A DNA stretch of 64,000 nucleotides from Branchiostoma floridae (lineage: Eukaryota; Chordata; Leptocardii; Amphioxiformes; Branchiostomatidae), in the NCBI RefSeq assembly GCF_000003815.2, contig NW_023365758.1:426679-490678 (forward strand), given 5' to 3'. A program made the translations under genes and the position numbers. Positions 49,646-60,313 of this stretch are shown piece by piece. Numbering within the stretch: the first letter of the stretch is position 1; the number at the start of each line of letters is the position of its first letter. Under the pieces are notes generated by a model, which worked only from the letters and a program-made list of their open reading frames with translations, was not told where the DNA came from and ran no database searches.

Positions 49646-50479
49646 CTGTATGTTTTCTCATATGTACGGTTAGGTGAGACCTGACAGCCGTCCTGTATCC
49701 GCACTCACCGCACACGTAGGGTTTATCTCCGGTGTGTTGAACCACGTGTCGGTCTAAATTACCTTTCCATGCAGTAGAATAGTCGCACTGGTCACAACTA
49801 TAAGGTTTCACACGTGTATGTGTTCTCATATGTCTGGTTAAAGAAGACCTGGCAGCCGTCCTGAATCCGCACTCTCCGCACACGTACCGTTTGTCTTCCG
49901 CGTGTTTAGCCATGTGTTGATCTAGGTTACTTTTTGATGCGCCAGAATAATCGCACTGGTCACACTTGTAGGGTTTCTCGCCCGTGTGTCTTCTCATATG
50001 TTCCGATAGGTGAGACTTCATAGCCGTCCTGTATTCGCACTCTCCACACTTGTACGGTTTTTCGCCGGTGTGTTGAGCCATGTGATATTTAAAAGTACTT
50101 TTTTCTGCTGCAGAATAGTCGCACCTGTCACATTTATAGGGTTTCTCGACGGTATGTCTCCGAGTGTGTATCACGAATGTATCCTTTTTGGTTGTCGTGA
50201 AGTCACATTCCGTACACTCGAAGTGATGGTCCTCGGTACGTTTCACCTTAATCCTGTCGGTCTGCTCTTTTCCACCCTGTGCGGAAGGATGACAAGATTC
50301 TTCTTCTTCTCCACGTTCTTTGGTGTTTTTGTTGATCGGCCATGGGACATGAAGAAAATCGCCCCTTTCCTTATCTTGCTGACTTTCCATGTCCAAATTC
50401 TCGTTGGTGTGTGTCTCGTTCCCAGTTTGCAGGGTTGGCTGATCTTCCATAGCAATATCATCGCTTCTCTCGTCCATTT
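49646..50479 (-). CDS. Second coding exon of the chain gene (type II head, 7 fingers)
   Basis: From 50479 (TTTCAG|AA-ATGGACGAG) to the donor at 49646, 834 bases = 278 codons. Head MDERSDDIAMEDQP, with the basic stretch weakened (KNTKERGEEEE), then HPSAQ and seven alternating fingers. The first linker is HTVEKP. It could also start translation itself at ATG 50477. Confidence 0.75.
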
Positions 50480-50920
50480 CTGAAACAACAGGGAATCATT
50501 CGAAATGAAATATAGCAATTGGCCGTAGGTAACATACTCTGTGACGTTATTATGGTTTCTATGTCGGTTGTGTTGTTTTCTTTGGTGTCCACGACGCCAG
50601 CTGTTGTCGTTACATCACACATAATACCACAAATATCTATTCAATCACGTTTAGGGTTTCCTCTATCGCGACAGCTGTTGTGTACAACACATAACTCACC
50701 CTGTCTGTTTGGAAACAAGCTGATTGCGAAACTGCGAAACCACATTGCCTGGTCCACAATACCAAAAATATAGGGGTGATTTCTGAAATTATGACATCGC
50801 TTATAACAACAGATACCGCGAAAAAAAGAACGTGCATCATCGCACAACTAAGTACAGACGACATGGCAAACCACATACTAGTAGTAAAAACATTCCATGC
50901 AAAGAAAGACGGTTTCTCAC
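50480..50920 (-). other. Predicted phase-1 intron 2 of the chain gene
   Basis: Donor at 50920, acceptor TTTCAG ending 50480, 441 bases, and close to intron 3 in sequence. The coding frame is open for about 95 codons into it, so a retained-intron form would add a long non-finger tail. Confidence 0.65.
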
Positions 50921-51749
50921 CTGTATGTTTTCTCATATGTACGGTTAGGTGAGACCTGACAGCCGTCCTGTATCCGCACTCACCGCACACGTAGGGTTTC
51001 TCTCCGGTGTGTTGAACCACGTGTCCGTCTAAATTACCTTTCCATGCAGTAGAATAGTCGCACTGGTCACACCTATAAGGTTTCACAACTGTATGTGTTC
51101 TCATATGTCTGGTTAAAGAAGACTTGGCGGCCGTCCTGAATCCGCATTCTCCGCACACGTACCGTTTTTCTTCCGCGTGTTTAGCCATGTGCTGATCCAG
51201 GTTGCTTTTTGATGCGCCAGAATAATCGCACTGGTCACACTTGTAGGGTTTCTCGCCCGTGTGTCTTCTCATATGTTCCGATAGGTGAGACTTCATAGCC
51301 GTCCTGTATTCGCACTCTCCACACTTGTACGGTTTTTCGCCTGTGTGTTGAGCCATGTGATATTTAAAAGTACTTTTTTCTGCAGCAGAATAGTCGCACC
51401 TGTCACACTTAAAGGGTTTCTCCCCGGTATGTGTCCGCGTGTGCCTCACGAATTTATCCTTTTTGGTTGTCGTGTAGCTACATTCCGTACACTCAAAGCG
51501 ATGGTCCTCAGCGCGTTTCACCTTATTCCTGTCGGTCTGCTCTTTTCCATCCTGCGCGGAAGGATGGCAAGATTCTTCTTCTTCGCGGTTTTTGGTGTTT
51601 TTGTTGATCGGCCATGGGACATGACGAAAATCGGCCCTTTCCTTATCTTGCTGACTTTCCATGTCCAGATTCTCGTTGGGGTGTGTCTCGTTCCCAGTTT
51701 GTACGGTTGGCTGTTCGTCCATAGCAAGCTCACTGCTTCTCTTGTCCAT
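50921..51749 (-). CDS. First coding exon of the chain gene (type II head, 7 fingers)
   Basis: ATG 51749, two bases after acceptor CCTGTTTCAG (exon from 51751, 831 bases = 277 codons). Head MDKRSSELAMDEQP...INKNTKNREEEE, so the basic stretch is altered, then HPSAQ. Seven alternating fingers follow, the same set as the second exon with changes mainly in the helix and linker residues. It ends at the linker donor CATACAG|GTGAG. Joined in phase to the next three exons, the chain protein would exceed 1200 residues with at least 31 fingers and four heads. Confidence 0.78.
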
Positions 51750-51819
51750 TTCTGAAACAGGAAGAAAGGAAATCATCCAAAATGAAATATAAAAAACTTT
51801 CTCTATCTGAATATCTATG

Positions 51820-51823
<4 letters not shown>

Positions 51824-51862
<39 letters not shown>
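51824..51862. repeat. TA microsatellite
   Basis: (TA)n tract of about 20 units in the first intron of the chain gene, just upstream of its first coding exon. Confidence 0.95.
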
Positions 51863-51872
<10 letters not shown>

Positions 51873-52326
51873 CAGAACACATCACATCGATTTATACATA
51901 CGTACTTAAAAGCTAACGTACCTATTACTGTCAAATATGATAATGTAAAACAGAATTCTGTACACATCAACAGCAAAATCAGCGTCTCAAAAGAACGACA
52001 TCAAATGAAAAATATTCAAAATTTTCAGGGATCCGGAACAGTTGGTCCAGCTGTTGTCGTTACATCACACATAATACGACGAACATCTGTTCAATTACGC
52101 CTGAGTCAAACATCTGTTTATGAATTCCTTTTCCGCGCCAGCTGTTCTGCGCCATCTGTTGTTTCGCGTCCGCTTATCCGCGTCAGCATAGCCCACTCTA
52201 TCGGTTTTGACACAAGCTGATTACCATACGTCGAGACCACGTTGGCTGTTCCACAATACCGAAAATATAGGGGTGATTTCCGCAATTATTACATCGATTA
52301 TAACAACAGCTAAGATAGGTGCGAGC

Positions 52327-52384
52327 ACTCAAGACAGACCGAATGCAATACTCTGTCGACGGAGGTAATCGGTCTGTCTTGAGT
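52327..52384. repeat. Hairpin (ACTCAAGACAGACCGA arms)
   Basis: Perfect 16-base inverted arms 52327-52342 and 52369-52384, loop 26 bases. It lies in the first intron of the chain gene and may be a small foldback element. Confidence 0.8.
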
Positions 52385-52766
52385 ACTGTAACTAAGACAT
52401 TTGATGCAAAGAAATACGTCATTTTATCTCGCAAGCAGGCAATGAATCATATCATATCATATCAATATCATCGATTTTCAAAATTCAATGAATAAAACAA
52501 AACTACAAATCCTCTCCATGCATCCAGTTTGGCATAACTGGACAAAGACTCTTTCCTTCAATATATATTACAACAGTGGCAAATCCTCTTGCAGAAAATT
52601 GCTAAGGTATCCCCAACCCACAGCACACAGACACACACGTGTACACAAACAAGCCCCCTCCTCACGACAAGGTACGAATTAATCGTGATGAACAATTTAC
52701 CCCCACCCCTTCGGATAGATAATCCACTGTTTTAAAGACTGTACTGTGGCACAGATTTCTCTTATT

Positions 52767-53094
52767 GGGCCGTTCCAAAAAAAAAAAAAAAATAGAGGGG
52801 GGGTTGATTACACCCCAATCTGTATACCCCCTAAGTCCTATGGTCCTAGCTTCCAACCCCCTAAGTCCAAGAGTCCTAACGCTAAAACCCCCTAGGTCCA
52901 GCGGTTCTAATGCCTCCAACCCCCTAAGTCCAAGAGTCCTGACGCTTCAAACCCCCTAAGTCCAAGAGTCCTAACGCTTCAAACCCCCGAAGTCCAAGAG
53001 TCCTAGGGATTTCCATCCCCCTAAGTCCAGAGTCCAGTCCTGTGTAATCAACCCCCCCCCCCCCCCTCTGTTTTTTTTTTTTTTGGAACGGCCC
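52767..53094. mobile_element. MITE with GGGCCGTTCC ends and internal tandem repeats
   Basis: GGGCCGTTCC plus an A-run at 52767, and the exact complement with a T-run ending at 53094. A second inverted pair lies inside (GGGTTGATTACA / TGTAATCAACCC). ATT flanks both ends, a possible 3-base target, which with GGGCC ends would suggest PIF/Harbinger; this is tentative. The inside is a tandem array of about 32-base units containing CCCCTAAGTCCAAGAGTCCT. It is inserted in the first intron of the chain gene, close to exon 1. Confidence 0.8.
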
Positions 53095-53258
53095 ATTGTC
53101 CCAACAGCTAGTTTACATCGTGATCCCTGTACATCTAACGTTACATAGATCTATATATAGACAAAGCAAAGCCCCGTTTGTACACATCGATTTCTAAAGA
53201 CGTAAAGTACCGAAGAATTAACAAATTTAGAGTAAACAAGAAGTTAACTTTGTCTTAC

Positions 53259-53430
53259 CTTTCGCTTGAGGGTGCTGCCGAATTTTTGATGCGGTGTGTA
53301 ATGGTCTTGAAATGGCGTCAAGTTGGAGACAAAGAAATGTGCGACGCTCCGACAAATCAAAATGGCCGACTATCCTTTGCAAAATGACCTTTTCTGTGGA
53401 GGTCGAAGGTCAAAAGTTAAATACCTGATA
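53259..53430 (-). promoter_or_regulatory. ZNF promoter module 12, exon 1 of the chain gene
   Basis: Minus-strand order: CAGGTA (complement of 53422-53428), AGGTCGAAGGTCA (plus 53400-53412), AAAATGGCCG (53359-53368; one base off the usual GGCGG), and exon 1 end at 53259 (GAAAG|GTAAGACA). The intronic C-run is poorly kept (around 53120-53190), though CATCGATTTC is present. It is the only module between 43.7 and 58.9 kb, so it should drive all four chain exons. Confidence 0.7.
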
Positions 53431-53456
53431 CTACAATACTGCGGATAACATATAAC

Positions 53457-54140
53457 TTTATTGCACAACAATTGTACGAGGTACAAAGTATGGCATCTAC
53501 ATAACTACAGTGCTATAACTTAACTTAGGGCTTATCTAACTAATACAGGAGTTGTAGTATGGGATAAGTTTCTTACAATCATTGGAGGCTTTTACAATCA
53601 TTGGGGGAATTTCTAATGTCAAAACCTTCTTTGATATATTTTCCTATATCTGCCATGCAGGGATTGTCACATGTCATTATGTATCTGAATTTGCACTTCA
53701 GGTCCATTTGGATAAATCCTTGTGTACAAAATGACAGCCTTCTGTATAGAGAATTGCGTATATCGGAATATTTGGGACATACAACCATAAAGTGATATTC
53801 GTCTTCGATTAGCTCTGGACAGAATGGACAAACCCTCTGGTCAATAGGGATTTTTTGGAATCTTCCGGTTTCTATATTTAATTTGTGACAGCCAATTCTG
53901 AGTTGTGTGATTGCCCTACGAACGTCAAGGCTCTTTATGGTTGAAATGTAATTTTCTTGCTTGTAATGCTTGTTCAATGTAGAAAGAGATGAGAGTTTGG
54001 AATTGTTTCGAATAGAGGAATGCCAATTTTGCACGTATATATCTTGTAAACGTTGTCGTAACTGAGTGGTGATTGTGTCTATGTGGTATGACCTCGGGTT
54101 CAGCCATATGTGTCCAAAGCATAACAACGTAAGGCATCTT
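53457..54140 (-). pseudogene. 3' part of a non-LTR retrotransposon
   Basis: The open frame 53579-54127 encodes a LINE C-terminal region: LRIGCHKLNIETGRF, then a zinc knuckle CPFCPELIEDEYHFMVVC, then IRNSLYRRL-type sequence. The 3' end on the minus strand is TTATGTTATCC-side sequence with an AATAAAGTTATATG tail (near 53457-53470). The reverse transcriptase is absent. The 3' end resembles 63057-63235. Dead fragment. Confidence 0.65.
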
Positions 54141-55165
54141 CATCATCATCATAGATACCCCCAGATGACCCCGCGGGGGGCAAAGAAGGAGGGGGCAAAG
54201 TAGTTGTCTGAGGTCCCCGGTTAGGGCGGGCAGCCCTCCTGCCTGGCGCGGAAGCACTCAACGGTGAGAGCACTTACTACCGGGAATTCCACTCTGGAAT
54301 TGTTCTGGGAAAGTATGAGTATTTGTATGTGTCTGTGCGGGCGAAAATTGGCTGGTACTTGAGTTGGTGGAAGTTCTATGTGTCTATGTTAATCCTGTTA
54401 TTAATAAGGCATCTGGAGACCCCCAAAACTAATGAAAATGCGAGCGAATATCAATATATTGCTTTATTAATAAACTCCACGACTAGAGGAATACATGCAT
54501 GATCACAAACGCAATTAAACGTAAGAAACTGGTATCAAACTAGCAATAAGTTATTTTTCAAAACGGGGTATTTGAGGAAATCAAGTCAATGGGTGGAGGT
54601 TTCAAACGGATGGTGGTTTCAATGTTTTTAAAATCTTTAAGTGTAAAACCACCATCCATCCACTCGAAATCCCTAAAACCACGTTTTTTTTTTGTTATAA
54701 ACAATAGGTTACTCTGCGGATGAAAGTGAATAAGTGTTAGATGCCATGCACTACGAACAAGAGAAGGTCTCACAAGAAGCTTTCGAACTTAAGTCGAGAA
54801 AATGATTTTATTCTTCCACGTGATGCAAATCATTTAGCCTGATTAAATCTCGCTTATAGCAGCCCGCCCAACATCCGCCGGCCCCCTAGAAGCTTGATGG
54901 CGAATAGCCCTAAGTCAGGGGAACTGGGTCTGCAACTGTCATCAGCCCACCACAGCCTGGCTTTTGGTTGCTATGGGGCTGTGTTGTGTTGCCATGTGGT
55001 GATTGACAGCATCGCACCTCTTATCTGTGCTCATCTCAGTTTGTGCCACTTGTGCTGGTGGTGCGAACAGCCAACTATATATGCACTATTAAAATGATTT
55101 TGTCTTTCTGATTGTCAACTAAAGGTTACACCAAGGAAGGAATGTAACTGAAGAAATTGCTCTTA
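54141..55165. other. Intergenic sequence, no gene recognised
   Basis: The segment 54140-54290 is GC-rich and repeat-like (GACCCCGCGGGGGGCAAAG, GGGCGGGCAGCCC). The segment 54560-54720 contains an inverted word pair (ccaccatccatccactcgaa / gtttcaaacggatggtggtt). The segment 54850-55100 is moderately GC-rich with an unremarkable open frame (54894-55097). Nothing coding is supported. Confidence 0.45.
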
Positions 55166-55633
55166 GGCCACGTTGATTTGATTATATGGATGACATCCGC
55201 GCTCGCACCAATTTTCGGCCATTTCCAAAAAAAAAAGAAAGTTTTCGACCACACAATAAATTGTGCAAAGCAGCTGTAAAATGAGCACAAATAGTCCGTA
55301 GATTGAAAAAAAAAGTATCAGAAAACATATAACTAATGCCATATATAGAATGCCAAAATTAATCTAAAGTCAAAGAATAAGATGTGAAAGGACGGAAAGA
55401 AAAAAATCTATTGTTGGTTGGGGGAGGTACCAGTACAGAAAATTCAGGTCCAGAGGATCATGGTATACCATACTATGTGTGTTTAGTCCTATGTTCAACC
55501 TTCCTGGCCACTTTGATTTCATACTGAAGGCAACTTTTTTTTTTTTTGGCCAAACTTTTTTTTTTATTCGCTCGCTCGCATCAGTTTTGGAGTTCCCAGA
55601 GGATGTCATCCATATAATCAAATCAACATGGCC
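55166..55633. mobile_element. PIF/Harbinger-like MITE (468 bp)
   Basis: The terminal inverted repeats of about 34 bases begin GGCCACGTTGATTTGATT (55166) and end with its complement (55633), with one mismatch in the first 10. The TTA target is duplicated on both sides (55163-55165 and 55634-55636). GGCC-type ends with a TTA target fit PIF/Harbinger. No transposase. Confidence 0.85.
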
Positions 55634-56656
55634 TTACATAGAATACCTGTAGCATAGATGTGCCTGTAGCTGATCTTTTGATGCGACAATTGGTCAATAC
55701 AGGAGGGACATATCACGGTTCTGAGAAGTGTGATTTTAAGAAACGGGCATTCTAAAGTTTGACAGGCTTGGCAATCTCCAGTGTCACAACAACATTTTTG
55801 TGAAACAACTTTATTTTGGCAGTTGTCTGCCCATGTAGACCATAGAAATGTACCCTATGTCAAGCTTTCGTTGCTGGCCACATGAAATGTCATCACTAGG
55901 TAAAGTAGAAAGCAGGTTCCAGGAAGCAGTGTCTGAGCTTCAAGTTTTTCTTGAAATCCCCACATGTTGTTCTCAACACAAACACTTCAAAATTCCTCTG
56001 CTCCCATGGGATCTTAACACAAAGAACAACAGACCCAGACCATGGGAGATGCATCATAGCCCCGCCCACCGTCTGAGCTGTGGAGACATGCTAATAAGCT
56101 GATTTCCACGGTAATGTGGGCTCGACCTAAATCCTGGCCTACCATTGGTGTTGCAACATTCCACAACAGTTCCCTCAGCTTATAGCAAGTGGAGCACAAA
56201 CTCCGCGGAGAGGAGCCAGTTACAGCCATGGACAGCGGAGTTTGCGTTACACAGACTACAAATCATTATAATGTTACCTAAATGCATAAAACAAATATAA
56301 CGTTTCCATGCAATACATAGAATAACAAAAAATTCAATAACGATATGTACGTTTGGCAAGTAGCATTTCCAGCTAGGACTACTGATTTCCTATTACAGCA
56401 ATTCTACTACTAGTACTACTAATACATTACTACTACTACTGCATATGGTTTCCAGATTGAGACATACAATATCTATGTTTGAAATAGATGCCTACATCAT
56501 ACACATAGCGTTGAACCATGTGTCAGGTAAAAACTGCCTTTTCATCAAGAATATTCTCAATAATGACATGCGTTTTCAAATTTTCAGGTACAACTTTTGC
56601 GCGCGTCTAGAATAGATTTGTCATCCGTCCTGTATCGGTAACTGTCAACTGTATCC
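55634..56656. other. Intergenic sequence and 3' flank of gene 9
   Basis: No gene is supported. A 10-base inverted pair CAAACTCCGC/GCGGAGTTTG lies at about 56198-56243. Near 56400-56450 there is a CTA/ACT trinucleotide tract. The segment 56520-56656 holds decayed finger-family sequence and the shared 3' UTR word AACTGTCAACTGTATCCC. Confidence 0.45.
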
Positions 56657-56812
56657 CTAAGAAGTGTGTTTGATCAGGTGTTTGTTCAGATAGCTTTTCT
56701 CTGTAGCAGACTAGTCGCGTTGGACACATTTGTAGAACTTCTCGCCAGTATCTCTCCACATACTAGTATGTCGGGATGGGTACAACCTTTGAGCAGTCCT
56801 GTATCTGCACTC
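56657..56812 (-). pseudogene. Decayed terminal fingers of gene 9
   Basis: In the same frame as gene 9 but beyond its TGA: 51 codons with an odd-type remnant (ECRYRTAQRL, His pattern broken), a second stop (TAG for Tyr) and a well-kept terminal half finger ending KHLIKHTS and TAG at 56659-56657. The same tail occurs at 19930 and 34648 onward. Confidence 0.7.
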
Positions 56813-58375
56813 TCAACACATGTCGGGTTTATCTACGGTGTGTGTAGCCATGTGCTGGTCTAAATTGCCCTTCCATAAAGCAGAATAGTCACATTGGTCA
56901 CATTTATACATTTGCTCACCAGTATGCGTTTTCATATGTTGCGAGAGGCTAGACCATAAGGACGCACGATATCCACACTCTCCAGACATGTAGGGTTTTG
57001 TGTGTGTATTAATGTGTACGTCTAAATGGCCTTTCGTTGCAGCATAATAGTCGCACTGGTCACATTTATAAGGTTTCACACCTGTATGTCTTCTCATATG
57101 TTCCGATAGGTGAGATTTGACAGCAGTCCTGTATTCGCACTCATCACACACGTAGGGTTTTTCTCCGGTGTGTGTTCTAATGTGCACGTCTAAATTGCAT
57201 TTCTTTGCAGAAGAATGATCGCATCGGTCACATTTGTAGGGTTTCTCGCCCGTGTGTGTTCTCATATGTGTGGTTAAGGAAGAGCTGGCAACCGTCATGA
57301 ATCCGCACTCTCCACAGATGTAGGGTTTTTCTCCGGTGTGTTTAGCCATGTGTCGGTCTAAACTTCTTTTCCTTGCAGCAGAATAGTCACACTGGTCACA
57401 CCTGTAAGGTTTCACACATGTATGCGTTTTCATATGTACCTTTAACGAAGACTTTGCAGCCGTCCTGAATCCGCACTCTCCACACACGTACCGTTTGTCT
57501 TCGGCGTGTATAGCCATGTGCTGATCTAGGTTGCTTTTTGAGGCGCCAGAATAATCGCACTGGTCACATTTGTAGGGTTTCTCGCCCTTGTGTCTTCTCA
57601 TATGTTCCGATAGGTGAGACTTCATAGCAGTCCTGTATTCGCACTCTCCACACTTGAAGGGTTTTTCGCCAGTGTGTTGAGCCATGTGATACTTTAAATG
57701 ACTTCTTTGTGCAGCAGAATAGTCACACTGGTCACACTTATAAGGTTTTTCGCCCGTATGCATTCTCATGTGTTTGGTTAACACAGACCTGTCGGCCGAC
57801 CTGTATCCGCACTCTCCACACATGAAGGGTTTTGTGTGTGTCGTCATGTGTCGGTCTAACTCGCCCTTTGATGCAGCAGAATAATCGCATTGGTCACACT
57901 TATACTTTTTATAGGGTTTGTCACCTGTATGTCTTCTCATATGTCTGGATAGGTGAGACCTGTCAGCCGTCCTGTACCCGCACTCTCCACACATGTAGCG
58001 TTTTTCTCCGGTGTGCGTAGACATGTGTAGATCCAAATTGTCTTTCCATGCAGCCGAATAGTCGCACCGGTCACATTTATAGGGTTTCTCACCTGTATGC
58101 TTTCTCATGTGACTTTTTAGTAGATACTTTCTGTCCGTCCTATAGCCACAATCTGTACACGCAAAACGTTTCTCAACAGCATGCCTGTCCGTCTGCTCTG
58201 TTCCACCCTGTGCGGGAGGATGGTCGGATTCTACTCCACCCCTTTCCTCGCATGGAATGTCCCCTTCCTTGTTCTGCTGCCTTTCCATGTCTAATTTCTC
58301 GCTGCTGCTTGTCTCGTCTCCAGGGTGTGCAGTTGGCAGTTCGTCCATAGCAACCTCACTGCCCCTTTCATTCAT
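56813..58375 (-). CDS. C2H2 zinc-finger protein 9 (520 aa, 16 fingers)
   Basis: The start is ATG 58375, two bases after acceptor TTCTAG (AG|CT-ATG), as in gene 1. The acidic head (about residues 1-77: MNERGSEVAMDELP, HPPAQ) is followed by sixteen fingers. Finger 3 is followed by a lengthened linker (GDKPYKKYK), and fingers 4 and 14 by short HTKP linkers. Finger 15 has lost its first Cys (YMSGEC). Fingers 6-9 (SHLKYHM, AMKSHLSEHM, SGASKSNLDQHM, HAEDKRYVCGEC) are nearly the same as the block in the type II genes although the head is type I, so this block seems to have moved between genes. Translation stops at TGA 56815, where relatives have GGT, leaving out two more fingers. Probably functional as a 16-finger protein. 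Confidence 0.85.
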   Translation of the reverse strand: MNERGSEVAMDELPTAHPGDETSSSEKLDMERQQNKEGDIPCEERGGVESDHPPAQGGTEQTDRHAVEKRFACTDCGYRTDRKYLLKSHMRKHTGEKPYKCDRCDYSAAWKDNLDLHMSTHTGEKRYMCGECGYRTADRSHLSRHMRRHTGDKPYKKYKCDQCDYSAASKGELDRHMTTHTKPFMCGECGYRSADRSVLTKHMRMHTGEKPYKCDQCDYSAAQRSHLKYHMAQHTGEKPFKCGECEYRTAMKSHLSEHMRRHKGEKPYKCDQCDYSGASKSNLDQHMAIHAEDKRYVCGECGFRTAAKSSLKVHMKTHTCVKPYRCDQCDYSAARKRSLDRHMAKHTGEKPYICGECGFMTVASSSLTTHMRTHTGEKPYKCDRCDHSSAKKCNLDVHIRTHTGEKPYVCDECEYRTAVKSHLSEHMRRHTGVKPYKCDQCDYYAATKGHLDVHINTHTKPYMSGECGYRASLWSSLSQHMKTHTGEQMYKCDQCDYSALWKGNLDQHMATHTVDKPDMC

Positions 58376-58737
58376 AGCTAGAAGCAACAATAAAAAATAT
58401 TGTGAAACATCCGAAATTTCTGTATGTGTATCTATAATTTAATAACAGGAAACATTCCCATTGTATCTATATTCCCCATGTCTCCTCGTTGGAAGATTAC
58501 AGTAGTGCATATAGGTGTATTCTGTATCACACAGAGTCTCAGGCCGACCATTTCAATGGGTTTTGCATGTCCTTGTTGTCCATCGTAGTTATGAATGTAA
58601 ACTGTTGAAAATAGCAAAATTAATGCAAAATTGATATCAAAAGATCATATGCAAGGTATCAATTACTAGTATTTGCATGATTGCGTGGGCTAGACCGTAA
58701 AAAAAGGTCTGGTGTCCGGTATAGCATAGATTTGCAC

Positions 58738-58757
58738 ACTTGCGAACACACACAGTG

Positions 58758-58796
<39 letters not shown>

Positions 58797-58815
58797 CACT
58801 CACACAAACACACGC
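58738..58815. repeat. CA microsatellite in intron 1 of gene 9
   Basis: Interrupted (CA)n at the usual intron position. Confidence 0.85.
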
Positions 58816-58992
58816 ACATATAGTATATACAGATTCGCATGTTCACTCTGACAAATAAAAACGTCATACACAAGACCCTCCCCATGAACCCAAAGGGCTT
58901 CAGAATTATTATTGATAAATGCAAAGCATGAGTCAAACCGTGTCGAAGAGCCACATCAAGTTTACGCCATAAAGAATCATTGCTACGAAAGT

Positions 58993-59262
58993 CGCCCCCC
59001 TTCCACTTACAAATTGATTGCTGTTTTCCTAGTAAATTAAACCGCTAATTCTGAAGTACCAAAGAAAGGATTAGAAGATCTAGGGTTCAGAGGTATTCAA
59101 CTTATGTCTAACCTACCGGTTAAAGGCGTTCCGGTGATTGCTGATGTGTGGAAAGTGGTGAAAATGGCGACAAACTGGAAAGGAATGTGATGCTCGACAA
59201 ATCAAAATGGCGGACACTCTTCGCCTTGAAGGTTGAAGGTCAAAGTTGATATACCTGATTAT
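58993..59262 (-). promoter_or_regulatory. ZNF promoter module 13, exon 1 of gene 9
   Basis: Minus-strand order: CAGGTA (complement of 59252-59258), AAGGTTGAAGGTCAAAG (plus 59229-59245), AAAATGGCGG (59204-59213) and a second AAAATGGCG (59161-59169). Exon 1 ends at 59113 (GGTAG|GTTAGAC), and the C-run is 58993-59004. It is closest to module 1, as gene 9 is to gene 1. Confidence 0.8.
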
Positions 59263-60313
59263 CCAGCTTCGTTCGATGCAGATGTTTCACTGTATAATGT
59301 GTGTATGCCAGATGGCACCATAGCAAACACAAGCATTGCTGCCTGGGATGCTTTCTGCATCGCTTTTTTTGCAATTTTAGTAAAGTAATGAAAAAATAAA
59401 ATGCCAAACTGTTAACAAAGAGTCGATCAAGCATTCGCTAGTATCATTAACTGAATCATGGCGGTTACAAAAAGTTCTCGTTATGTGCGCAAAGTATCTA
59501 TGAGGTAAAAGTTCCTCTAGCATTCACGAAAAAGATGGTATTTTCTGACGAAATCTACGTTATTTCAAAATTAATCGTCTACTGTGTTCTCTTCAGTAGG
59601 ACGGATCAGCAAGTGGTCGTGACGTCACAGGAAAGATCACCATGTTTATATGTATAACTAGCATTCAAACTAAGCATATAAATTTAGATGACATGCATAG
59701 ATCGCAAGAGGTATTGTAAGCGACAAAGTTGAATCAAGCTTAAGCCAACAGCTAATTTTATTTCAGTTTCTACATAATGTGAATCAAATTGTTATGATAA
59801 CGAAGGAAATACATATGATCTAACAACGTCTCTATGTCAAACATTATCAATCAATGGTCGGGACCAGGAGTGAACATTGGTCACCAATGGTAAATGGGCA
59901 CTCCATGGCTTGCTGTACTCCTGGCCAGCTTTAAAGATATCTTATGCCACGGTAGGATCTTCAAATAACAATTCAATCTCTACGACTGGATGAAAAACAG
60001 ATATTTACTTCCGGACGTTTCGAGTGACATCCACCATTATTCTTTAGCGTCACTAGAATGAATTGGCAGAACCATTTAATAAAAGTACAGCTATCTAGAA
60101 AAACTGGTTGAACCACTAAGTCCCAAGGACATGCAAAAGTCACGATAGGATCTGTTTAAGTAGGGTATTTTACCGAAACATCTAACCATGTTAACGTCGA
60201 AACATACAGCAAAATATATTTCCAATGATTACATTTCTGTTTTGATCTTTTGCATGTATCCACATATTATAAATCTGCCGGCGGTTCCGTATCCGCAAGT
60301 ACCAACTGTATCC
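59263..60313. other. 3' UTR and flank of gene 10, with MITE fragments
   Basis: A minus-strand AATAAA at 59762-59757 may be the 3' end signal of gene 10. The segment 59900-59965 is a fragment of the AGTCTCCAAGCAGA foldback family (GGCCAGCTTTAAAGATATC), and 60000-60060 a fragment of the CGCCAAAAAG family (GACGTTTCGAGTGACATCC). No gene is seen. Confidence 0.5.

Noticed and set aside
54894-55097. A 67-residue plus-strand frame in moderately GC-rich sequence
   Set aside because: No domain, no conserved neighbour and no promoter signal; treated as chance.
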